A DNA stretch of 64,000 bases from Polyangiaceae bacterium. Lineage in GTDB: Bacteria; Myxococcota_A; Polyangia; Polyangiales; Polyangiaceae. Under the pieces are notes generated by a model that saw only the letters and a program-made list of their open reading frames with translations, was not told the DNA's origin and ran no database searches. The stretch covers positions 1 to 64,000 of the forward strand of contig JAFGBI010000234.1 of assembly GCA_016933275.1 (NCBI GenBank), read 5' to 3'. Positions 44,555-51,774 of this stretch are shown in pieces. The translations under genes were made by a program, and so were the position numbers. Each line of letters opens with the position of its first letter. Positions within the stretch are counted from its first letter, which is position 1.

Positions 44555-45841
44555 CTAGCGAAGGAGATAGGCCTCGAGCGCGAGCTCGATCTCTTCGATG
44601 CACTCGGCGAGGAAGCCGGCCATGATCCGGGCGCCATTCTCCTGGAAATGCGTCCCGTCCACGGTGCCGTCTGCCTTCAGGAAGAAGAAGTCCTCCGGAG
44701 ATGGAGCCGGGCAAACGGAGCTGAGGTGGTCGAAGGTCTTGGTGTTGAGGTCGAGGACCGCCACCTCCTCCGCCTCGCCGAGCTCGCGCATCGCCTGCGC
44801 GTAGCTGCCGAGCGAATTCCCGGTCCCGCAGTACGCGGAGTTGCGCGGCGGGGGCGTGACCAGCACGGGGATCGCACCCGCGGCGCGCGCGGGATCGAGG
44901 TAGTAGTCCTTCAGGTGCGTCTTGAAGTCCGTATCCGGATCCGCGTACCGCTGGTAGGTGACTCCGTCCACGGTGAAGGTCGCGGTCCGGTTGCCGTCGT
45001 TGTGTCCGAACTGGATGAAGAAGTAGTCCCCGGTGGCGATCTCCTCGAGGATCCGCGCAACCGCACCCTCGAGGTGAAACCAGAGCGCCGTGCGCCCTCC
45101 GGCGGCGCGGTTCACCACCGTCAACTGGTCGCTGAAGAACTCGGGGAGCATCTGACCCCAGCCAGCCTGGTCGGCCGCGCTCGCCGTGTCGGTGTAGGTG
45201 GACACGGTCGAGTCGCCTGCCAGGTAGATGGTCCGATCGAGGAGCGGCCCGCCGCCGGTCCCTCCCCCGCCCGCTTCCGTGCCGCCGGTTCCTCCGCTGG
45301 CCGCTCCCGTGCCGCCCGTCTCCGCGCCCGCCATACCGCCGCCGCCGGCTTGCCGGCCACCGGTCTCCGCCCCGCTCGCACCCATGGCTCCGAATCCCCC
45401 GGTCCCCACGCCACCCGTCGGGTCGCCGCCCATCGCTGTCCCGCCCATCTCCGCGCCACCGCTGGTGCCACCGACGCCCGCACCGCCGGTGCTGGCCTGG
45501 CCACCAGTAGCGCCAACGGTTTCGCGGCCACCAATGCCGGTCGTCCCACCCGTCGCCGCGCCGCTGGTCCCGCCTGTCCGCACGCCCCCCGTGCCACCGT
45601 TCCCGCCCGTCGCGCTCACACCGCCGACCGCTGCCCCACCGGTCTGCACGCCACCGGATGGGACCCCCCCTGTCTGACCGCCGCCGGTCCCCCCGGTCAG
45701 CGTGGCACCGGCTGCACCGCCCGCACCCCCACTCGTGCCACCCTCACCACCACAGGCAGCGGCGAGCCCGACGAGGAGCAGGGCCCCAGAGCGGAGGATC
45801 CGATGCGGACCGCGGACAGCGAAGGACCCCTTGGGGTGCAT
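44555..45841 (-). CDS. CE12-like GDSL esterase lipoprotein (rhamnogalacturonan acetylesterase type)
   Basis: Protein of 428 aa from ATG 45841; the 674-aa track ORF has a shadow N-terminus. Signal peptide with lipobox ALLLVGLAAAC. A long linker of about 140 residues is made of Gly/Thr/Ala/Val units (GGAxTGG, GGTGG). The SGNH domain starts IYLAGDSTVSTY (Ser), with NRAAGGRT (block II), FIQFGHNDGN (block III) and VDGTHFQENG (DxxH, block V). All catalytic residues are present. Members remove acetyl groups from pectin or other polysaccharides; the substrate here is unproven. The long linker would hold the enzyme away from the outer membrane. Confidence 0.88.
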   Translation of the reverse strand: MHPKGSFAVRGPHRILRSGALLLVGLAAACGGEGGTSGGAGGAAGATLTGGTGGGQTGGVPSGGVQTGGAAVGGVSATGGNGGTGGVRTGGTSGAATGGTTGIGGRETVGATGGQASTGGAGVGGTSGGAEMGGTAMGGDPTGGVGTGGFGAMGASGAETGGRQAGGGGMAGAETGGTGAASGGTGGTEAGGGGTGGGPLLDRTIYLAGDSTVSTYTDTASAADQAGWGQMLPEFFSDQLTVVNRAAGGRTALWFHLEGAVARILEEIATGDYFFIQFGHNDGNRTATFTVDGVTYQRYADPDTDFKTHLKDYYLDPARAAGAIPVLVTPPPRNSAYCGTGNSLGSYAQAMRELGEAEEVAVLDLNTKTFDHLSSVCPAPSPEDFFFLKADGTVDGTHFQENGARIMAGFLAECIEEIELALEAYLLR

Positions 45842-46195
45842 GGGTCTCGGATGGCAGGCAGGCTTGTTGGCGTGGAGGAGGTCGTCGTGGCTCTTGCGGG
45901 GCAGAACCTTCGCCGTCACGAAAGCTTGTATGTTCCCTGGTTGCGCGCCAGAGCGAGATCCGGTCACGCCCGGCATGGCGGGTCCCTCCGCCACCCGGCC
46001 CGTCTCCGGCAGCGCCGGGCCATTCGCCCTGATCGTCTCGAAGAAACCTCGGCGCTGACCGGCTCGGGGCCGATGAGGCAACCAACCACATGAGCTGCTG
46101 TGATGGTGCCCGTTCCCACGCTCGCCTGTCCGGTGCCCTTCGTCCGTTCCATTTCGGGACCTCGCGAGAGGTTCTTCCCTCCTCGCGCCGCCGGT

Positions 46196-46837
46196 ATGCT
46201 CCACGGCCTGCCCTTGGCGAGCCGAACCTTGTCCCTCCCGCGCACGAACGACTCGCTCCGCTCGCTCGCAAACCGCGCGGCCGAGGGGGATGCGGCGGCG
46301 ATCCAGAGCCTCGTGGCCGAGGTTGGAGGGTCGATGTTGCATACTGTGCGCAAGGTGCTCGGAAATGAGCACCCAGACGCCGAAGATGTGACCCAGGAGG
46401 CGGTGCTCGGCCTGTTGCGCAGCCTCCCTCGCTTTCGCGGCGAATGTGCCGTAGGACATTACGCCCAACAGGTAGCGCTCCGCACGGCGCTCCACGCGCG
46501 GCGGCACTTCCGGACCCGAGGCAAGCTCGGCGAGCCCGGTGAGGTCGAGCTCGGCGATCCCGAGGATGGCTCGGGCCAATCCCCGCTCGAGGGCGCCCTA
46601 TCACGCGAGCGGCGACGGATCGTGCGGTCGTTGCTCGCCAAGCTCCCGGCGGCGACCGCAGAGGCAATGGCGATGCACTTCATGCTCGGCTTTACGGTCG
46701 AGGAGGTCGCGTCGGCGATGAACGTCTCACCCAACACCGTCTGGAGCCGTCTCAAGCTCGGCAAACGCGCGCTGCAACAGGCGCTCGAACGAGACGAGCG
46801 GCTGAAGGAGCTGCTCGGGGGAGCTTGCCATGGCTGA
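46196..46837 (+). CDS. ECF-type RNA polymerase sigma factor
   Basis: Protein of 213 aa from ATG 46196; the track also allows a start 32 codons earlier, which is Pro/Arg-rich. Region 2 includes LRSLANRAAEGDAAAIQSLV and DAEDVTQEAVLGLLRSLPRFRG. Region 4 is LPAATAEAMAMHFMLGFTVEEVASAMNVSPNTVWSRLKLGKRAL, a clear helix-turn-helix for the -35 element. No region 1 or 3, so group IV. It overlaps the following anti-sigma-like gene by 8 bp. The gene is divergent from the esterase gene across about 350 bp, so it may control its neighbours as well as itself. Confidence 0.9.
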   Translation: MLHGLPLASRTLSLPRTNDSLRSLANRAAEGDAAAIQSLVAEVGGSMLHTVRKVLGNEHPDAEDVTQEAVLGLLRSLPRFRGECAVGHYAQQVALRTALHARRHFRTRGKLGEPGEVELGDPEDGSGQSPLEGALSRERRRIVRSLLAKLPAATAEAMAMHFMLGFTVEEVASAMNVSPNTVWSRLKLGKRALQQALERDERLKELLGGACHG

Positions 46838-47726
46838 CTGCCGCGGAGAGCTGCTCGAGAGGGCAAGGCTCAGCAGCGCCGCCGAGGAGGATCGGGTCCT
46901 GCTCGACGCGCACCTGGTAATCTGTCCGATCTGCCGGCTGACGCAGGCGATCCAGCGCGACTTCGAGCGCTTCGACGCCGTCCGCCCCAACGACACCGAA
47001 TCCTTGACTCGAATCACGAGCGCCGTGATGGAGCGCTTCCCCGCGGAGTACGAGCCGGGCACGCTGAACCCCCGCGCCTCACGCTTCGGTTGGCGGTTGG
47101 CCACGGCAGCTCTCGTCCTCGGCGCGACGGCCGCGGCAGGAGGGCTCGGCTGGTCCCGCCTGGTCGGTGGTTCCTCGCCGGACTCGGTGGACGAGCCGAT
47201 ACCGTCGGCGAGCGGGCCATCGCAGCGTGCGGGCATGGCCAGACCGGCGGTCAGTGCCACGAGGAGTCGCCCTGCCGCCTCGGCCAGTGCAGCGGCCGCA
47301 CCCCGGATGGTGGCAGAGGCCCGGAGCGGCGCCACCCCGCCTGCCGCTCCGGCGACGGCGGCCACGCTCTTCCAGCTCGCCAATGACGCCCGCCGAGCCG
47401 GGCAACCCGAACTCGCCATCGCTCGCTATCGAGAGCTCCAGCACCGGTTCCCGGGCTCGGAGGAGGCGTCACTGTCACGGGTCTCGCTCGGTGGCCTGCT
47501 CCTGCAGCGTGGCGCGGCGGCCGCTGCGTTCGCCGAGTTCGACGCCTACCTCGGCCAAGGGGGTGGCCAGCGGCTGGGAGCCGAGGCACTCTTCGGCCGC
47601 GGTCAGGCCCTGCGCGCGCTCGGCCGCCATGCAGAGGAGGTTCCAAACTGGGAGGAGCTCCTGCTCCGCTACCCGGACTCGCCGTACCGCAGCCAGGCCA
47701 AACGCCGACTCGTCGATCTGCGCTAG
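46830..47726 (+). CDS. anti-sigma-like membrane protein with TPR domain
   Basis: Protein of 298 aa. The N-terminal cytosolic part contains HLVICPICR, the H-x3-C-x2-C zinc anti-sigma (ZAS) pattern. One TM helix (about 90-110, LATAALVLGATAAAGGLGW) follows. The outer part is a Pro/Ala/Ser-rich linker then TPR-like repeats (ANDARRAGQPELAIARYREL, GQALRALGRHAEEVPNWEEL). It overlaps the sigma gene and so very likely binds and restrains it. The TPR domain outside the membrane may sense a partner. The next gene starts 26 bp later. Confidence 0.82.
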   Translation: MADCRGELLERARLSSAAEEDRVLLDAHLVICPICRLTQAIQRDFERFDAVRPNDTESLTRITSAVMERFPAEYEPGTLNPRASRFGWRLATAALVLGATAAAGGLGWSRLVGGSSPDSVDEPIPSASGPSQRAGMARPAVSATRSRPAASASAAAAPRMVAEARSGATPPAAPATAATLFQLANDARRAGQPELAIARYRELQHRFPGSEEASLSRVSLGGLLLQRGAAAAAFAEFDAYLGQGGGQRLGAEALFGRGQALRALGRHAEEVPNWEELLLRYPDSPYRSQAKRRLVDLR

Positions 47727-47752
47727 AGGCGGAGACGCGACGCTCGAAGACG

Positions 47753-48895
47753 GTGCATACGCCGCGTTGGGGTGCCGCTTGGGGGCTGCTCTGGTCGCTC
47801 GGAATGGGCGGTCTGGTGCTCGCGCAGGAACCCGCCTCGACCGCGAGCTCAGCCCGGACGGTCGATTCCGTGCCCGCTCCCCCGGCCGTCGGTCGGGCCC
47901 GTGTAGAGCTCATCGTCATTGGCGAGGTCGCAGCGGACTTCGACCTCTCTGCCGCGCTCGGGCCGAACCTTCGCGCGGAATACGAGCTCCGCTTCATGAC
48001 AGCGCGTCGCTTCGACCCTCAGGAGCTCTTTCGGGCGCGCTTCGACTCCACGATCGACGTTCACGTCTGGATCGACGCCACTGACCCGAAGCTTGGCCGG
48101 CTCTACTTCGCCGAGCACACCGGCACGCGCTTCCTCGTCCGTGCGCTCGAGCTGTCGGGGGAGATGGACGAGATGGATCGCGAGGTCCTGGCGCAGGCGA
48201 TCGAGTGGTCGCTTCGGGCGCTCACCGATCGGTCCACGGAGACCCTGACGCGCGCCGAGGCAGAAGCTCTGGTTGGGGGCGGGGACCGCACGGAACCCAC
48301 AATTGCGACGCCGACCACCACGAAGCCGCGAGCAGGGAGCCGCCCCGCCCCGCGCGTTTCGGGGCGTTTCGGATCGTTCTACGGTCTCGGCGCCCACTCG
48401 AACGAGATCCCAATCGTGCACGGCCCAGGACTGCGCCTCGGTCTCGAGGCTCCCCTCGGGCAGCAGCGGCTGGCCATGATGCTCGGCGGACAGTATCAGA
48501 TCCCCCAACGCTGCTCCGATGGACGGCTCGAGCTCGAGCTGCACGCGCTGGTGCTGCGCGCCGCCCTGAGGCTGCTCGGTCCGGAGCTCGGCGCTGGTCT
48601 GCGCATGGGACCGTACCTCGGGGTGGGTGCTGATGCCGTGTTCGCCTCGGTCGAGGTGCTCGACCCCACCGCGGTCACTGCCCATGAGACGGGCACCGAG
48701 CGGACCTTCGTCGCGACGGGCGGGCTCGCGATGGGGCTCGATCTCTGGTCACGCCTCCGGCCGGCGCTCGAGCTCGGGGTCGAGCTGGATCCGGTCGAGC
48801 TCCATTTCGACGTCGAGACGCCGGATGGCCCCGAACCGTTCGTGGAGCACTGGCGGGTGAGGCCAGTGGTGAGCCTCGGCGTTGAGCTGCCGTGA
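47753..48895 (+). CDS. exported hypothetical protein, beta-rich, in sigma operon
   Basis: Protein of 380 aa with GTG start. Signal peptide WGAAWGLLWSLGMGGLVLAQ, with cleavage after LAQ likely. Residues about 45-140 form an alpha/beta domain (RVELIVIGEVAADFDLSAAL, DVHVWIDATDPKLGRLYF). The C-terminal half (about 195-380) has alternating-polarity strands ending VVSLGVELP, which fits a small outer-membrane beta-barrel. It is third in the sigma/anti-sigma operon and is probably an output or signalling component of that system. No named family is recognised. Confidence 0.72.
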   Translation: MHTPRWGAAWGLLWSLGMGGLVLAQEPASTASSARTVDSVPAPPAVGRARVELIVIGEVAADFDLSAALGPNLRAEYELRFMTARRFDPQELFRARFDSTIDVHVWIDATDPKLGRLYFAEHTGTRFLVRALELSGEMDEMDREVLAQAIEWSLRALTDRSTETLTRAEAEALVGGGDRTEPTIATPTTTKPRAGSRPAPRVSGRFGSFYGLGAHSNEIPIVHGPGLRLGLEAPLGQQRLAMMLGGQYQIPQRCSDGRLELELHALVLRAALRLLGPELGAGLRMGPYLGVGADAVFASVEVLDPTAVTAHETGTERTFVATGGLAMGLDLWSRLRPALELGVELDPVELHFDVETPDGPEPFVEHWRVRPVVSLGVELP

Positions 48896-49131
48896 GGCCA
48901 GCGGCGGGAGGGCGGAGGCGAGACGGTGGCCTCCAGGCCATCTCCCCTGGAGCCGCCGGACCTGAGAGGATAGCGACACCGTGGGCGGCCGCTCGCCGGA
49001 CCTCCCCCGGATGTCACCCCGCGGTAGCCAACGGCGTGGTAGCAACGAGGCTCGCGCGCGGATGCGGGCGACGAGCGATGGGGTAGGTCGCTCACGCCGC
49101 ATCCTCACGAATACGACTCCTGGAGGCATCG

Positions 49132-50415
49132 ATGGCAGCGCGTGTTTTCTGGCCACTCCTGTTCGTCGCGTGCGGGATCGCCGGGTGCTCGGGCAAGGAC
49201 GAGTCGCCTGGCGAGGACCGGGGTGGCAGCGGCGCGACTGGCACCGGCGGCCAGGCGAGCGGTGGGGCCGCCGCGGGCGGGGTAGCCACCGGGGGGACGA
49301 TGGGCAGTAGCTCGACGGGCGGCCAGGCGAGCGGTGGGGCCACCACGGGCGGGGTAGCCACCGGGGGCGGCACGACCGGGGGCGTAGTGACGGGCGGTCG
49401 CGCGTCCGGGGGCAGGGCAACCGGCGGCAGGACGACTGGCGGCACCGCCGGCAGCCCGACCGGGGGCGCGGAAGCGGGAGGGAACCCGGCGGGCGGTCGG
49501 GAAACGGGCGGCGTGGCGACCGGAGCCAGGGCGGCCGGGGGCGCGGAGACGGGAGGCGACGCGACCGGGGCGGAGGGTGGCGCGGGCGAGAACGGCTGGG
49601 AGCTCGTCTGGTCCGACGAGTTCGACGGCGCGAGCATCGACGCGACGAAGTGGGAGCATGAGGTGAACTGTTGGGGCGGGGGCAACAACGAAGACCAGTG
49701 CTACGTCACGGACACGAAGAACTCGTTCGTCGCGGACGGGATGCTGCACATCGTGGCCATCGACGACCACCCGAGCGGCCCTATCGCTGGTCCGGAGGAC
49801 AATCCCACGGTCGTCACGCTGGGCCACTCCTCCGCTCGGCTCCGGACCATGAACCGCGGCGACTTCAGGTACGGACGGATCGAGGCCCGCATGCAGCTTC
49901 CGTTCGGGCAGGGGCTCTGGCCAGCCTTCTGGATGCTGCCAACCGATTCAGTCTACGGTGGTTGGGCGGCGAGCGGCGAGATCGACATCATGGAGGCGGT
50001 GAACCTCGGGCCCGGAGACCGCCTCGTCCACGGCACCCTCCACTATGGCGGCGCCTGGCCGGACAACACCAGCTCCGGCTCGAGCACGTCACCGATCGGC
50101 AACGCCTGGGAGGCGTTCCACGTGTACGCCATCGAGTGGGAAGCGGGGGAGATCCGCTGGTTCGTGGACGATCGTCACTACCAGACGCAGACCGAGTGGC
50201 ACACCACGGACGCAACCTTCCCGGCGCCGTTCGATCAGCGTTTCCACCTCCTGCTCAACGTGGCCGTTGGCGGCAGCTGGCCGGGACCGCCCGACGCGTC
50301 AACGACCTTCCCTCAGGAGATGATCGTCGACTACGTGCGCGTCTATCAATGCGTTGCGGACCCGGATACCGGCCACGGCTGCGGTACCACGGACCCTGAG
50401 GTCGAACCGCTCTGA
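49132..50415 (+). CDS. GH16-family beta-glucanase lipoprotein
   Basis: Protein of 427 aa. Signal peptide VFWPLLFVACGIAGC with lipobox, then about 120 residues of Gly/Thr/Ala-rich linker. The GH16 domain (about 150-415) starts WELVWSDEFDGASIDATKW and carries the catalytic GEIDIMEAVN, with Glu-x-Asp-x-x-Glu as in laminarinases, and GLWPAFWMLP. It should cleave beta-1,3 or mixed beta-glucans at the cell surface. TGGAGGC precedes the ATG. It lies 1.4 kb upstream of a thaumatin-like/TOS1-like lipoprotein, a plausible partner on the same polymer. Confidence 0.93.
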   Translation: MAARVFWPLLFVACGIAGCSGKDESPGEDRGGSGATGTGGQASGGAAAGGVATGGTMGSSSTGGQASGGATTGGVATGGGTTGGVVTGGRASGGRATGGRTTGGTAGSPTGGAEAGGNPAGGRETGGVATGARAAGGAETGGDATGAEGGAGENGWELVWSDEFDGASIDATKWEHEVNCWGGGNNEDQCYVTDTKNSFVADGMLHIVAIDDHPSGPIAGPEDNPTVVTLGHSSARLRTMNRGDFRYGRIEARMQLPFGQGLWPAFWMLPTDSVYGGWAASGEIDIMEAVNLGPGDRLVHGTLHYGGAWPDNTSSGSSTSPIGNAWEAFHVYAIEWEAGEIRWFVDDRHYQTQTEWHTTDATFPAPFDQRFHLLLNVAVGGSWPGPPDASTTFPQEMIVDYVRVYQCVADPDTGHGCGTTDPEVEPL

Positions 50416-50590
50416 CGAAGCGGCCTCGGCGCGAGCGCCTCCTCTCGTGAACCGGTCAACCTGCTTGCAGATGGGCCGCCTCGCCTCGACCATTTCGCGG
50501 AGCCGCTCGCGCAGGGCGCCGTCCGCCGAGCTTCCCGTTCCACCCGCGCCGCCTCTTGGTTGGCGGCCAGCAAGTCGGTAAGCTCTCCCC

Positions 50591-51703
50591 ATGACGGGAT
50601 CCCCCGATGCCACCGGGAACGAGCGGTGCATCGTGCTGACGACAGGGCGGCAGCCCTTCGTCACCCTGGGCCTCCTGCTGGGAGTGCTGCCAGCGCTGTG
50701 GACAATCGGGATGCTCCTCGCCCCCGACACCTTCGTGCTCTTCGAGACCGACCTGAACGGTTCATCGCCCTCCACCGGTGCGAGCATGGTAGCCGGGGTC
50801 GCCCTCCTGGGGTTCGTCCTGTTGACCGTCCGCACACGGAGGGAGCTCAGCGGCCGAGACCCGACAATCCTCGTGGGGAAGCTCTCCGTGTTCGGACGGA
50901 CACTCAGCGAGTATCGCCGAGAGCTGGGGAGGCCAAACGCGGTGACCCTGCAGCGCGAGATCCGTGGGAAGGGCAAGCTCCGATGCGTGGTGTTCCCTCT
51001 CTCGCTCGAGCTGGACGGGCTCGCGCACGAGGTCCACGCGGGCACCGGCTGGCGGAATGCGCGACGGGCTGCGGAGGGGGCCGCGCGGATGTTCGCGGTG
51101 CCGCTGCGCGATCACAGCTCTGGTGGGCTCGTGGAACGCACACCGTCCGAGCTCGACAGCCCCGCCATCACCCGAATCACCGAGGAGGATCTGGTCACCC
51201 GACCGCTGCGCAACGACAGCGCCCTCTCGGTGAAGGCCCTGCCTCGCGGAGCCAAAGAGCTCACGGTCCGGCCGCGGCTCTGGGCGACCAACGTGCTCCT
51301 CGGCGAGCTCGTGCCGACCGTGGTCTTGGCGCTCGCGTTCGGGATGCTCGGGCTGACGGGCGCCTCTAAGCTCGCCATCGTGATCCTCGGCGGCCTATTG
51401 CTCCCGGTGACGCTGCTGCCCGCACTCACTCGGATCTCGCAAAGTGGGCTTCTGCGGCAACGGATCCACGTAAACCAGGAGGAGCTGGCCGTGGCGGGGA
51501 CCTACGGATACCGGATCCCAACCTCCGCGCTAGAGGAGGTCGTCATCATCGAAGGTCCGCTCGGTACGTCCCACGTGCATGTGGCCAGCGACCGGATCGC
51601 CTGCAAGCTCGGCGTGGGGCTCGGGGTGGACGAGCTCGAGCACCTGCGCGCGGCCCTGCTGTCGGGGCTCTCCGGCCGGGAGCTGGTCATCCGTGACGCA
51701 TGA
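50591..51703 (+). CDS. hypothetical four-TM membrane protein
   Basis: Protein of 370 aa. Two hydrophobic helices near the N-terminus (VTLGLLLGVLPALWTIGMLLA, GASMVAGVALLGFVLLTV) and two in the middle (ELVPTVVLALAFGMLGLTG, LAIVILGGLLLPVTLLPAL). Soluble segments in between and at the C-terminus are alpha/beta, with the tail LEEVVIIEGPLGTSHVHVASDRIACKLGVGL resembling a PH-like or regulatory fold. No catalytic motif or known family is visible. It is flanked by the GH16 and thaumatin-like genes in the same direction. Confidence 0.7.
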   Translation: MTGSPDATGNERCIVLTTGRQPFVTLGLLLGVLPALWTIGMLLAPDTFVLFETDLNGSSPSTGASMVAGVALLGFVLLTVRTRRELSGRDPTILVGKLSVFGRTLSEYRRELGRPNAVTLQREIRGKGKLRCVVFPLSLELDGLAHEVHAGTGWRNARRAAEGAARMFAVPLRDHSSGGLVERTPSELDSPAITRITEEDLVTRPLRNDSALSVKALPRGAKELTVRPRLWATNVLLGELVPTVVLALAFGMLGLTGASKLAIVILGGLLLPVTLLPALTRISQSGLLRQRIHVNQEELAVAGTYGYRIPTSALEEVVIIEGPLGTSHVHVASDRIACKLGVGLGVDELEHLRAALLSGLSGRELVIRDA

Positions 51704-51774
51704 GCCTCCGATCGACCATCGGGTGGCTTCCAGGCCATCTCCCGCGGACCGCCAAGACCTGCCAACCTGCGTCC

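Noticed and set aside
45228-45677. 149-aa Pro-rich plus-strand ORF
   Set aside because: Antisense of the Gly-rich linker of the CE12-like esterase.
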